Assembly (NCBI GenBank): GCA_947034895.1 | Contig: OX344762.1 | Span: forward strand, 83,198,981 to 83,262,980 | Direction of reading: 5' to 3' | From: Rhytidiadelphus loreus | Taxonomy: Eukaryota > Streptophyta > Bryopsida > Hypnales > Hylocomiaceae | DNA: 64,000 bases | Made by a program: the position numbers and the translations under genes | The notes under the pieces: model-generated | Seen by the model: only the letters and a program-made list of their open reading frames with translations | Database searches by the model: none | What the model was told of the DNA's origin: nothing | Shown here: positions 12,461 to 24,695 of the stretch, one piece after another | Layout of the letters: every line of letters begins with the position of its first letter | How positions within the stretch are numbered: position 1 is the first letter of the stretch

Positions 12461-12959
12461 CTTTAGAATTTGAGACTTTTTCAATCAATTGTTTTTCTTC
12501 ATTCTTCTATTATTGTTACAATCTGATTTTTGTGTTCTTTGCAAACATCTAGTTGCAGAAGACTTTGTTTAATGTTGATATTTTTTTGGTGGATTGTTTG
12601 CAGAAAAACCAATGTCTTAGTTCCTTAGAATCAGGAGAACTTGGATTTCTTTAAACTCCCAATACATGGAAGTGAAGGGTTGTAGAGGGTGTTAGGATTT
12701 AGAGTAGAAATCTATGCTAGAGAAACATTACATAGTGTTGTAGATTATAATCAATTTGTACATCTAGCAATACTTGCTATGTATTACCATGATACATTTT
12801 GAAATTTGAAATCAAGTCCATATGTACATGCAATCTATTACATTTAGACATTTCAAAATAAACAAATTCAGCCCTTTTGTACATATGAAAATATTTTCAA
12901 TCTACAACAGCAAGACATTTGAGACTATCAAATTGTTGACTTTTGTAACATTTAAATTT

Positions 12960-13122
12960 GTTACAATATTGTTGCAATATTGAAAAATATCACTAGCAAT
13001 ACAATTACAAATGTGTTACAGTGTTGTTGCAATATTGAAAAATTTACTAGCAATACAACTACAAAGGTGTTGTAGTATTGTTGCAATATTGAAAAATATC
13101 ACTAACAATATAACTACAAATG
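12960..13122. repeat. Minisatellite, 54-55 bp unit, three copies
   Basis: Three consecutive units each contain TTGTTGCAATATTGAAAAAT followed by a CTA(G/A)CAATA block. The corresponding place in the inverted arm (about 14,575-14,645) holds a single unit, so the array expanded in the left arm or contracted in the right. Confidence 0.7.
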
Positions 13123-13889
13123 TAAAATGTAGATTGCAACAGATCAATCTATGATTTGAATATAATATAAATATTATTATTGAAAGAATCTTGTTTGTAA
13201 TCGAATTGTAATACCTTTACAAAATTGCATTAATACTGCAATTTGTAATTGTAAGTTGTACTATTGCAGTTTGCAACAATATTAGACTATTAAGTAATCC
13301 AGTCTATATTACAATAGTACTGCTATAATATTGTTTCAATTCCAGATTTTTTCTTGATGAACTTGTGCTTTATTTAGAACAAGCAAATATTAAGTGAATC
13401 AATTAGGAGTAGGAATTAGAAAAATCCATTGCTTGAAAGGCTCAATTGGATTGCACGTAGGTTAGGCACCCATTAGGAAATCATCATCAGATTAGAGCCT
13501 AATTGTGTATACTTTATTCCAAGGGTGGGAATAAAGCACCCACATGGTACAAATGCATGTCAAGGTCTAGACATCTGACTGTGTTGGGCACAAGTGCATA
13601 GATGGTGAAGGGTCCCTATTATTTCAATAAAATGGGAGTTCAATTATTTTTCATCCCTTGCTTCCAACATTAGGTTTCATTACAATCTACCATCAAATAA
13701 TTTGGACATAATTTCATCATTTTCATAATGATACAACAATACAACAATGAGCCTATAGATATAAAAAATAGCTTTTAAAAAATATAATGTTTGAAAAAAT
13801 AGATGAAATCATCAAATACTTCTCAATAGAATACTAGATTCACTAATATTTGGATGAAAGCTATATATACTAGATTGTTTTGTGAATGA

Positions 13890-14310
13890 ATATACAATGA
13901 TGAACAAAAGTGAGCATGGATTTTAAACTTTTTCATTCAAACAACCATACCATAAGCATCAATAATTCAAGTCCAAAAGTAGATATACAAAAATTGTAGT
14001 ATGTGACATATAACACATTACTATGAAAGTTTGAAGAAAAAATTAGTTGCAATTTTGAAAGAAAATTAATTTTCAAATTAGTCATGTCTAAAACTTGTTT
14101 TTGTGTGCTATAATTTGAAATTAATTCTTATTTTATCATATTTTTTTTAAAACTCAAAATTTTTTTTTGTGCCTTAGCATCCTAGTATACATCATTCAAA
14201 ATTGTTGTATACAAAAATTAAAGGAAGTTGACACATGTAGAATTTAGAGTTTTTACAATTTGGCGAACATGCAAATGATGTTGGTTCTCACAACATTTGA
14301 ATATTTTTGG
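13890..14310. repeat. Dispersed repeat, copy A (inverted copy at 22,960-23,440)
   Basis: The segment includes ATGCAAATGATGTTGGTTCT, GACATATAACACATTA and CAAACAACCATACCATAAG. It aligns in reverse complement along about 420 bp with 22,960-23,440 at moderate divergence. No coding frame is conserved between the copies. Confidence 0.6.
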
Positions 14311-14809
14311 GGAATTGAGAGCATGGAATTATTGCATTACATCCGGAAAAAATCTAGAATTGCAACAATACTATGGCAGTATTGTTGTAATATAAATTGG
14401 ATTACTTAACAGTCTAATATTGTTGCAAACTACAACAATACGTATTGTTTACAGTTAAAAATTGCAGCATTGATGCAGTTTTGTAAAAGTATTAAAATTT
14501 GAATAAAAACAAAATACTTTCAATAATAATATTTATATTATATTCAAGTTATAAATTGATTTGTTGTAGTCTACATTTCACATTTGCAACAGTATTGCTA
14601 GTGATATTTTCTAATATTGCAATAGTATTGTAACATATTTAAAAGTTCCAAAAGTAAGCATTTTGATGGTCCCAAATGTCTTGTTGTTGTAGATTGAAAA
14701 TATTTTCAATTGTACAAAAGGGCTAAAATTTTCCATTTCAAAATCACTAAATGTAGAAGATTGCAAGTAGTTGTAAATGTATGAAGGAATTACATGTTGT
14801 TGTATTTAA

Positions 14810-15752
14810 CCCCTAAAGGTCATAGACTATGTTTTCACCAAAATTGATCCAAAACTGCCCTTGCATTTACAAGCACCGAATTTTAGATGAAAAACATCTT
14901 TGGACACATATAACCATAGGATCTTGTAGTAAAATAGCTTGAAAAGATGCGGAAAAAAAATTCAGAATTTTCCACTATCTAGATTGCAAGATATTAATGT
15001 TTGAAGTGACAAAAATCCTTCTTTTGGCCCTCTGAAAATACAGGGAGCTACACTTCTCACAGTCACATTTGTATGCAAAAATGTCCAAAATAGTATTTAC
15101 TCTTTGGATTCGTTGCTCAAGTTAGGTTGGCTACATGCTTGAAATTTTTTAGATCATTTGGAATTGCAGAACATATAAGAAAAAGATAATAAGTAGAAAG
15201 AAGTAGACAATGATTAAAATACTAAATTGTTAACAATTTATTTATAGATTTGAAAAATGCCAATCCCAATGGTTGTAATGTTTTAATAAACAATATACAC
15301 CTAACGTTTTTATTTTTTTTCCAAAATATTTAAAATTGAGTTAAATAAAAGACTTCAAAGTTTATTTTAGAGTAGAGATTCCATAACTACCCACAAACTT
15401 ACCCAAACTAAAATTCCTCATAACTTTCATCTCATTAATCAAAATGGAATGATTCAAAGCTTACCACATATATAAAAATCTAGAGAATCAATTTCAATTT
15501 TTTATTTTTCTTAAAAGTGATTTTCAAAGAAGTTTTATTTTGCTCAGGCTACCCTCCGAACACTGAAAATTACATACCATACAATAACTTTTGAACCATG
15601 TAGTCAAAAATTATAAAAATTGTTGGGTCTTAAAGCTAATCTTTAGGCACACATTGTGTGAAATTTTCAAAGAAGAAAAATAAAAATTCCATCTGTAGTA
15701 AGCTGCCCAAAATTGCTATGTTGCCAAAACACGTTGTTTGGATGTTTAGGGG
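14810..15752. mobile_element. TTAA-flanked element (943 bp)
   Basis: It begins CCCCTAAAGG and ends TTTAGGGG, with TTAA at 14806-14809 and 15753-15756. The body matches the elements at 1292-3115 and 21068-21992. It sits inside the right arm of the 12.4-16.5 kb inverted repeat and is absent from the left arm, so it inserted after that repeat formed or was lost from the left. Confidence 0.8.
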
Positions 15753-16689
15753 TTAAAGTTGAATATTTTTTAGTCGGTCAACATGTACATATGGACTAGA
15801 TTTCAAAATTTTAAAATGTATCATGGTAATTCATAACAATTATTTCTAGATGTACAAATTGGTTATAATCTACAACACTATGTAATGTTTTTCTAGCATA
15901 GATTTCTAGTCTAAATTTCAGTGTTTTTTTTTCTAGCGATTTGGTGCTCAAAAGCACCAAAAAAATTAGGCCAGCACCAAGCTATAGGAAATTTTTAGTA
16001 AATTTTGGATGAAATCGCCACACTGTAAATGAAAATAGAATTATAGATACGTAGTATCACATTTTCTATCTAATACATAGATGAATGTTGAAACTTGGAG
16101 CACCATCGTAACATTTAATATCGTCACTTTGCCATTTCATGGAAAATGAAAAAAAAAACTGCTAAATCCTAACACCCTCTACAACCCTTCACTTCCATGT
16201 ATTTGGAGTTTAAAGAAACCGAAGTTCTCCTACTTCCTAGGAACTAAGACATTGGTTTTCATGCAAACAATCCACCAAAGAATTTCAACATTAAGCAAAG
16301 TCTTCTACAACTAGATGTTTGCAAAGAACACAAAAATCAGATTGTAACAATAACAGAAAAATGAAGAAAGACAATTGATTGAGAAAGTCTCAAATTCTAA
16401 AGTTCAAAAGCTTACCAAAGTAAAGGTCATGCTCATTGAAAAGAAGTGCCTCAATTCTGTAACTTGCAAATCCAAGCAATGAAGAACAAGATCATTCTAG
16501 CACCAGGATCGCCTACTGGTCAAGTAAACAACTAAAAAATTTCAAGTGAAAAGCAATGGAAAATGATAAGAAGCAGCAAGAAGAACTGCTTCATCAAAAA
16601 GTAGCTCTCCAAGTTTTGTTTGACTATCACTATCAATAATTCACATTCTAAAACTAAAACAATAGGAACTACCAACAATTCACAATCTA

Positions 16690-17070
16690 AAGCAGAAGTA
16701 GTAGGAGTAGGATTCAGATGTATGTACAAAATCGTAGAAAAAAAATAGGTCCTCAAGTGATATGCAAAGTGAATTTGTGACTACTTGAATATTGAAAGTG
16801 AGAGCCAGGATGAAGGCCCAACCAAAGATTGAAACCATCCCATTTGCTTGAAAGAATTGCAAGAGGACCATTCTTGTCTGTATTCCTTGTCTCCTTGGTC
16901 AAATGCACCCCAAAGTCGTATCCATAAAGAAAATAGTGGCTCACAATCCATAACAATAGAATATCATACACGGGACTTCTAATGCCAATAGAATTTGACG
17001 ATAGTTCCAGCTTATTGAAGACATACAAGACACTTGTGTAGAATATCAAATAAGTGATACACATGAGCAT
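16690..17070 (-). pseudogene. Unidentified membrane-protein-like remnant
   Basis: On the minus strand, two overlapping frames (105 and 63 codons) each carry part of one plausible hydrophobic protein. The first has LLLWIVSHYFLYGYDFGVHLTKE...KNGPLAILSS. After a shift, the other continues NGMVSIFGWAFILALTFNIQ. Such a hand-over between frames suggests a frameshifted gene copy. I cannot name the family. Confidence 0.35.
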
Positions 17071-18372
17071 AACACAACAATCCCTATATCGTCAACATAA
17101 GATTGAGGCATCAGCACAAGTTGCCAAAATAACTAGGGTTTGTTAAAGTTTCTTAATACCTGCCAATCTATTTCAAAAACAACAAAGACGTTACAAAATG
17201 ATTCCCAACAGTTGTACCTCGAGTTGTGTTTAAATTTACAATCTACAAATATCTAATCAACACACTGCCTTACATGCAACATCCTAAAACCTTATATGAG
17301 TGCATATTTCAGTTTGAGGGTGTACACCATTTCAAGAATTCGAGAATCTTAATAAAAGAATCTGTGTCAGTTTTTGGTCATCTACCAATAAAATATTGAA
17401 TCTTCATAACTTCTGCATATAATATCCAAATAAAGCATTCATTGGTGCATTGGAATCCCCTATGATTTTCTATCAAGAATACATAAAAAATTGACCATTA
17501 CATTAATCATAAATAACTATGCTAAGCATTGAAATTGTCCCTTTTGTTTGGGTGTGGTTACTTATCTAGTCCTTGAACTATTGAAAACTACCTCTACCAC
17601 TTGAGCCAGTAGCTTTCAAGGCTTTCTTCACCAAATTGACCCATCCTCAATAGTAGATGTCATTTGTCCTCTAGGCCTAATCAATTGCCACCAATAAAAA
17701 TGAATATTAACATCTTTAAGTTAACAATTCCTAAAAGCTCTTGTTCATTGCATCAAAATTCTACTCAAAAAATCAATTTATGGTTCAAATTTATGAAGCA
17801 CACAAAAACCCTAATTGCAAGCAAAAATCCTAAATCCTAAAAATCTACACCAACACTTCTACTCCTACAACCCCGACCCCGTTACACACCAAGAGCCGCT
17901 CCTAAATCCTGAATTACGTCTCCAAAGATGAGTACCAATTTCTGTTGTCCCATTCACAGCAATAGTGACTTGCACGAAGCTCACATAGTGTTCCCTCTAT
18001 TATTGTCACTTGCAGACTACCGCAGTAGAAATTGGAGAACAACGCCAAAAATAGAAGCGAAGTGGAAGGGGATATCTCTGCCAATTCCATTTCAATTGTA
18101 GCGGTGGCCCCCGTGTGGGATTGCACTACCACTTACATACTCATGGCCATTGCTCACTCTCCAAAGAACAATTGCAAGAAAGCAAACTCTGAAAAACTGT
18201 CCACTACTATTCTTATTCAAATTGCAACAAAAAATTTCACGAATTGGAATCCCGGGAAGCTTCTGGACGACCCCATGGATCCGTCAAACATACTTCGCAT
18301 GCAAAAACTTTTTCACACCCAATCCGTGTAGAATATCAAATAAGTGATTCACATAAACATAATGCAACAAGT
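17036..18372. repeat. Pair of short direct repeats bounding an otherwise unassigned interval
   Basis: About 43 bp starting TGTAGAATATCAAATAAGTG at 17,036 recurs at 18,327 with a few changes. Between them lie C-rich gene-like text around 17,860-18,320 and frames of 72 and 99 codons without recognisable domains. ACCTCC/ACCTGCC sites here would be donor-like on the minus strand, so a decayed minus-strand gene is possible. Confidence 0.4.
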
Positions 18373-18899
18373 TGCAGTCAGGCACCAAAAAGGAACCAAG
18401 AAGATACAATTTAAACAAAAGCTAAAATACTTACCTCCTCCATGAGCAAAAATATCTTATTGCGATGGCTTGTAATGTTCTAACAAATCTCTTGTAGTTG
18501 CAAAGTCTAGCCCCACTACACTACAACCGTAACATTATGGGGGATACTATTGCGTGTTGGAGGATGCTCTAACTAAACAATGACTTGCACTAGAACATCA
18601 GGTACTTCCTTCTACATCCAAACTAATTCTACAAGTTTGTAGAAAAACAGACCACTTCAAAGCAATGCAATTTGTAGCAATGCAACTCGTAAGACTGTCG
18701 CTAGAAACAACTAAAAGTAAACCTTCTCTATCAATCGATCAATCCTCTAGAGAAAAACTTGAAAATAGCTTGCTGCCTTTAGTTGTTGGCCCGATCATGT
18801 GTCCCTAAGTGGAACTCTATGACATTGACATCAACACTTGGCAAACACCTTTCAAGGCCGCCTCTTGCAAATGATTGCCGTGGTGAACACTTCTCGAGG
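18373..18899. other. Unassigned stretch
   Basis: No gene or element end was recognised. Around 18,830-18,910 a short block (AACACTT...CAAG/GAGG...TTGCAAATGA) is repeated imperfectly. Confidence 0.3.
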
Positions 18900-19270
18900 T
18901 CGCCCATTGCAAATGACGAAGAATGCTATTTTTCTAAGCTTAAAGTAGGAGGTCCATAAATGGACAATCTAAAGACTGGAATTTTTTTTTGGGGGAGGTG
19001 AAACATCTTTAAATATTTTCAGTCAATTTTCCTTGAAAGACAACTGGAATGGACATCTAACGCAAGTCGTTTCATATTTTTTGGAACTTTGCAGAATTAT
19101 TTATAAAATTTTGAAGTTGAAATGGCAAATGGCTCTAAAATGGCTACCTCCTACAATGTACACTATTTATACATTGTTGAAGGCTATGAAAAAGAAACAT
19201 GTACAAATAGTGTACATTTTAGAAAGTGGGTCATTTTATAGCGTGAGTGCTTGTAAAACCTCACACTTTA
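18900..19270. repeat. Dispersed repeat, copy B (inverted relative to 3,480-3,840)
   Basis: This is the reverse-complement relative of the repeat at 3,480-3,840. It contains the hairpin-like TGTACACTATTTATACAT core at about 19,157 and a second CAAATAGTGTACATTT at about 19,204. Confidence 0.5.
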
Positions 19271-19549
19271 GTAGCATTGCAAGGCCGCTATGAACATTGA
19301 GTGCAATGACAACTACTAAAATTAATAGTTGTATTGAAGAAAAATGCCCGTTATGGTTTAGGGCAAAGAGAAAATTCTTATAATTATAATGTCAAAGTCT
19401 ATTGAATCCTACATTGCCTATTGCCTTCATAAAAATTGCAAGAAGGACAACAGGAGTTTAGGGTCCATTAATGCAAATCTCCGTGACATCTCTGTACAAT
19501 TTACATCACCTAAAAATAAAATAAAAAACTTCAACATTTGACCCTAATT

Positions 19550-19990
19550 CTGAGCATACTACATACAAATTCTCCAATGATTTCCCCCCATCATTCAAAA
19601 GTTGTGGGTGTTTTGGTTAGTTGTGACTGATGTGACTAATGCCTAAAGGGACATTAGTCACAATTACAATTATCCAAATCTCTTGCAACACATTAATTTT
19701 GTATTTGAAAAATGTCCAAGACATCTCCGCACTCACAATGAGTCCTAGAAGCATCTTGGCGTATGTAATTGAACACACAAAGACCAATTCTTCTTTATTT
19801 TTGAATTAGACAATTAAACAATAAAACAATAGAGAATAAATCTAAAAGTGTCCAATACTCCCACAAATTGGCATAGAAGTGTCTTATGTAGCACACAACA
19901 TACATGCAAATTCTCCAAAGATTTGCCCTTGATAGTCAAAAGTTGTGGGCATTTTAATTAGTTGTGACCAATGTGACTTATGTGACTAAT
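19550..19990. repeat. Direct repeat of about 95 bp, two copies 340 bp apart
   Basis: The blocks at about 19,555-19,640 and 19,895-19,990 share CAAATTCTCCAA(T/A)GATTT, CAAAAGTTGTGGG and TTAGTTGTGAC. No gene is seen between them. Confidence 0.55.
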
Positions 19991-20004
19991 GCAACTATTG
20001 AAAT

Positions 20005-20465
20005 TGAAAATTTTCAATTCATAAATAAATTCTTCACAAATTATTATTTTCAATCATCTTCTATTTTTTTTACTTACATTATTTTTCCAATATGTTGTAC
20101 AATTCCAAATGATATGAAAATTTTCAAGCATGTAGCCAACTTGCCTTTAAGATTGAATTCAAATAAGCACCAACAACATGGACACTTTTTCATAAGAAAA
20201 TGAGTCCTTGTGAAATCCAATTGTCCTATTTTTGGTGTAGTGACTAAAAAAATAGAATGTTTGTCAATTTAAATGTAGATATGTTGCAATTCACATGGTG
20301 GAAACTTTTGAATCTTTTTCCACATCTTTAGAAACCAACTTACTAAAAGATCCTACAATTACATTTACTTAAAATTAGTTTTTAATCTAAAATGTGGGAC
20401 TTGTACAGGAAATGGCACTGTTGGAGAGCTTTTGGTGAAAACATAGTGAAAAATCTTCAGAGATT
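20005..20465. mobile_element. Truncated relative of the 0.93-kb TTAA element family
   Basis: It aligns with 2,430-3,115 (AATTCCAAATGAT, then ATGTAGCCAACTTGCC). It lacks the CACTA hairpin present there, giving an empty-site allele. The end is degenerate (AATCTTCAGAGATTAAA), and the other half of the element is missing. Confidence 0.6.
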
Positions 20466-21067
20466 AAATATAGATACTAAAATTTTGTAATTTTAACATA
20501 GTGCATTAAATGTCATTGATATGGTGAATCAAATATAAAGTTTTGGCTATCCACATAAAAACATCAATCTCTTTTTCAACCACTTGGGGGGGGGGCATTT
20601 ACAGTGTCCATTACAAACCACATGCGAACAAAACTTTGGACCCCCTATATACTTTTTGAATTTTAAATAAAACAAAACAAAAAAATATGAATAGATTTTC
20701 CTACTTTGAAAGTTTATGTTTTGAATTATTGATATTTTTATTTGTTAATAATGATTAGTTACAAATTTTGAAGTGAAAAGATACACTGTAGAAGTGTAGA
20801 AGTGTAGAACTGAAAAATAACTTTCACACCCCTATATTATATAAGAAAAAATTGTCTAAAAAATGAACAAAAAATTCCTAAAAATAACTCATTATTGAAA
20901 GCTCATTTTGAGTTGAATATTGACTCAATGGTCATCTAAATGTGTCCTCTATAATTATTTAGTTGAAAAATATGTCATTTTAGTTCATTTTCAACCTCTT
21001 CTAGAAATCATTTCATATTTTATTTGAGTTTGAAATTTTGGCAATAGAAAGCTATAGTCATTATTAA

Positions 21068-21992
21068 CCCTTAAAGGACCGTCACTATACTTTCACCAAA
21101 AACGCTCCAAAACTGCCATTTCTAGCACAAGTACCAAAATTTTGGAAAAAAAACTTTTTTTGACATATCTAACCGTAGGATCTTGTATTATATAGTATAA
21201 AAAACATGTGGTAAAATTTTCAGACATTTCCACCGGGCGGATTGCAAGATATAAGCATTCAAATTAACTAAAAACATTTTTTTTACCCTGTGAAAAGCAG
21301 GGTAGCTGCACTTCACAAGCTCATATTTTTATGAAAAAATGACCTAAATGGTGGTGCTTCTTTGGATTTGTTTTTGTAGACAAGTTGGCCACATGCTTGA
21401 AAAATTTCAGATTATTTGGAATAGTACAACATATAGGAAAAAAATAGTAAGTAGGTAGTAGTAGAGAATGATTAAAAATACTAAATTATTTACAATTTAA
21501 ATATGGAATTAAAAATTTCCAATCCCAAAGGTAGAAATGTTGTAATAATGTATCTACATCCTAAAATTTTATTTTTGTCCAAAAATATTGAAAATTGGGT
21601 AAGATAAAGGATTTCAATTTTTTTTTTAGAGTAGGAAATCCAAAACTGCCTGCAAACAAAAAATCCTCATAACTTTTGACTCATTGATCAAAATGGAATG
21701 ATTCAAAGCTTTTTGTGTATATAAAACTCTAGAAAATCAATTCCAAATTTTGTTTCTGAAAAAATTGATTTTTTCTGATCTGCCCGAACTGCCCGGTTGG
21801 GAATAAAAGTAACATATTAGGCTATAACTTTTGACTCGTATTTCCAAATGTCATGAAATTTGGTGCATATGAAAGATCTTCCTTGCCCCCACATTCTATT
21901 AAAATTTCATCTCCATATATGAAAATCTCCGCTTGTAGGTACCTGCCCAAAAAATTTATACAGCCAAAAAATACAGTCCGATCCTTTAGGGG
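21068..21992. mobile_element. TTAA-flanked element (925 bp)
   Basis: It begins CCCTTAAAGGACCG and ends GATCCTTTAGGGG, with TTAA at 21064-21067 and 21993-21996. It is the same subfamily as 14810-15752 and the outer element at 1292-3115, and is uninterrupted. It has no coding content. Confidence 0.8.
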
Positions 21993-21996
21993 TTAA

Positions 21997-22959
21997 ACAA
22001 TGTTCAAAATTTTAGGTTGAAATTATAGTTTATTAGAAACCACTTGTTCGCATGTAGTTTGTTATAGTAGAACTAAGTGCACCTCCCGAGTTCAACCATA
22101 AGCAATTAAAAGATTTAAAGTTCGAAGTACATAATTGAAATTAGTCTCTAGGGATGAAAATTAAAATATTGGTGTTTAAAAGAAGTATGAGGTACATGAA
22201 AAATTATAAATTTAGTCTATTTGAACATTTGGTTTTGAAGTAATATAATTGTAATTATGAAACAGTTCAATAACAATGCAATAGTAATTTTGAAATTTGA
22301 ACCATAACAGTACAATTTCTAGTTGCATTCAAATCAAAATATTTACACTAAAAGTGCATTGCTTGTAAGCCAATTTTTATACTAAAACAATCTTACAACA
22401 ATAGAATGATGTCTAACACCAAAAGAAATAACAATGATTCTGCAATAGGCTTGAATCATTCAAAAAGTGTTGCAATGTTGAAACAATAATGCTAGTAAAT
22501 TGTCTCAATTGCAATTCAAAACTAAAAAGAAATAAAAAACAATAATAAGTCAAAAATAAAACAGTATTGAAAAAATTAAAGCTAGTATTAATTTTGAAAT
22601 AGGTTTGCTAATATAAATTGCTATATTCAATACAACTTCAATACTTTTGCAAGACCTTTCCAAGAGCAGTACTACAATAGAAGATCATGTCTCAATATTG
22701 AAATTTGTTTGAAACATTTCTACTTTTGTATTGTGAACAAAAGCAATTGCCACCATATTGTTGCAAATGTTTTCATTTTCCTGATATAGCCATTGTAAAG
22801 AGAGTGGGTTGTAACATGAATCATTGTGACAACTTAATGCTCTTTGCATTTGAAATATTTGTTGAATAGGACAATGTGTTAAATTTATATTTTAGAGTAG
22901 TATGGTGTGTTTTTAAGTTCAGATTTTTTGTACAAAAACTAGTGTTCATGATGCACAAA
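21997..22959. other. Gene-free AT-rich stretch
   Basis: The sequence is very AT-rich and full of CAATA/GCAAT oligonucleotides similar in flavour to the 13-14.5 kb inverted-repeat arms. It may be a diverged relative of those, but I could not align it convincingly. Confidence 0.35.
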
Positions 22960-23440
22960 ATTGATTCATCGCTCTCAATTTCAAATAAGTATTCAAATAT
23001 CATGAGAACCAACATCATTTGCATGTTTGTCAAATTGTGAATCCTTTAAATTCTATATATGTCAACTTCAATCAATTTTTATGTACATCAGTATATGATG
23101 TATACCAACCTGCTAAGGCACAATTTAAAAAAAAAATGAGGTTTTAAAACAAATTGACAGAATATAAAGTAAATCCAAATTATGAAACACAAAATTGAGT
23201 TTTAGACATGGCTAGCTTTGAAATTAATTTTCTTTCAAATCACAACTAAGTTTATGCAACTAAGAGGTCACAATGATTCATGGATTTCAAACTTGCATAG
23301 TAAATAATGTGTTATATGTTGCATACTGCAACTTTAGTACATCTACTTTTGGACTTTGCCCATTGATACCAACTTATTGTATGGTTGTTTGAATGAAAAA
23401 GTTTGAAATCCATACTCAATTTTGTTCGTCACTGTTGTCC
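22960..23440. repeat. Dispersed repeat, copy B (inverted relative to 13,890-14,310)
   Basis: It contains AGAACCAACATCATTTGCAT and CTTATTGTATGGTTGTTTG, the reverse complements of landmarks in the loop of the 12.4-16.5 kb inverted repeat. It ends just before the GC-rich upstream region of the kinesin gene. Confidence 0.6.
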
Positions 23441-23539
23441 ATATGTGGACGATTCTACCCAATTTTTTCCTTACTTGCATACATTCCAGGGTTAAGTCGC
23501 TCTACCTACCAACCAACTAAAAAAAATAAAATTGGGCTG

Positions 23540-24695
23540 CTGTGATGAGCGACGTTGCTCTGTCGGCAGCGAGGACACCGGCTTTCATTCTTCTCCGAAT
23601 TTGCGCAACGGCACAGAAGGCTGGCAATGGTACTCAATCATGGATTGATGGGAGTGATGGCAGACCTCTCCAGGTATTGACAGAGTAGGGCTGTCAGTTA
23701 GTTAGGCGTCGCCTGCACTCCAGTAGTCTACTCCCAAACATCATTTCAACGGTCATGCTCTTTGGTTCGATTTCAAACTTTCAAAATCTCTCGCACTCAA
23801 TTCTTCAGCCTGGAGCCTCAGCTCAGAAATCTACGACAGGGGGGAACAGAGAGATGCAGTCACTGGTAGAGGTGGACTCGAAGGTGTATACGGTCAGTAG
23901 ATGTGGCGTGGCAGCTTGAAGAAGCGGGAATAGGCAAGTTTGAAGCAGGAGGGGAGGGAGGGCCCTGAGAGACCACGCAGTGAACTCCGGCTCTTTCTTC
24001 TCGCTCAGCTGCATTCTCAATCCGCTTATCGTTGCCATCTTTGTTCTCCGGGTATCCGCGTTCTTGTAACATTTGTCCGTCCTCTTCACGGCAGTCGCAG
24101 CAGGTGTGAGGTGAGAATCACGCTTTGAAATTTCAGGGAGTTGCATCATTTGTTGGCGGAGACCTCGTTTTGGTTGGAAGGGGAAGGGAGTTCACTGATG
24201 TCGCTGCGATTGTGATTTGGCTTCCGCTTAATTTATTTCTTAGCTCCGATCGTTTCTTTTTTTACTCGAGCGCTGCTGTTATCCCAGGCTCGATGATTCG
24301 CGCGCTGTTGGAGAGAAGTAGACAAGATTTTTGACTTTCATACTAAGGAGAAGGTGTGGTTGCAGGGGCGTTGAAGCCAATGCGTTTATTGCACTGAAGC
24401 GCATTTTCTTGATTTTTACATTTCACTTCACAGTGGCTGGTCTGTCCAGTTTCAATTGACACATTTCTTCATAGTATCAAGAATAAATTGGCCCGCTTAC
24501 CTATTGGTATTCCGATTTTTCTTTATCGGGGATAAGGAGTTATAATTTTCTGGTCGCCGCGGGGCAACAAGGATATGGCAATTTGATTTAAAAGAAGGTA
24601 CATCGAAGTATTAGACGACCGAGACACTGGCGCGCGAACCAGTTTTGTTGTCGGCCCGGGCCGAGCGCACCGTGGCGAGGTTCCCGGCTGATGCC
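23540..24695 (+). promoter_or_regulatory. GC-rich upstream region of KIN-5 (promoter plus 5' leader)
   Basis: Base composition changes sharply at about 23,540 from AT-rich repeats to GC- and CpG-rich sequence that continues into the gene. No upstream coding exon is needed: an in-frame stop lies at 24612-24614 and the first in-frame ATG after it is 24696. The transcription start and any leader intron cannot be set by eye. An MSA-like cell-cycle motif lies within it. Confidence 0.55.
23745..23755 (+). promoter_or_regulatory. MSA-like element (G2/M, MYB3R-binding type)
   Basis: TTCAACGGTCA matches the plant MSA consensus YCYAACGGYYA at 10 of 11 positions. MSA elements drive G2/M expression of plant mitotic genes, including kinesins. 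A second bare AACGG core is at 23607-23611. The site is about 940 bp upstream of the start codon. It could be a chance match. Confidence 0.35.

Larger units (their letters stand above)
12358..16503. repeat. Large inverted-repeat structure with about 1-kb arms
   Basis: Left arm 12,358 to about 13,335 pairs with right arm about 14,350-16,503. Matching landmarks are CAAGCAATGAAGAACAAGA (right) against the end of the TOC64 remnant (left), and CCATGTATTTGGAGTTTAAA-like text against 12,640-12,670. Left 12,720-12,800 matches right 15,820-15,900. The right arm is longer because it carries a TTAA element (14,810-15,752) and about 200 bp extra near 15,945-16,150. The roughly 1-kb loop (13,335-14,350) has a relative at 22,960-23,440. 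It may be a long-TIR or foldback transposon that took up the TOC64 tail. No target duplication was found. Confidence 0.65.

Noticed and set aside
12960..13122. Regularly spaced repeats as a CRISPR array
   Set aside because: The units are contiguous with no unique spacers, in a eukaryotic context. It is a three-copy minisatellite.
23823..24149. 108-codon minus-strand frame upstream of KIN-5 as a divergent gene
   Set aside because: Overlapping frames on both strands of a GC-rich stretch, no domain, no splice model. It is more likely promoter or leader sequence.
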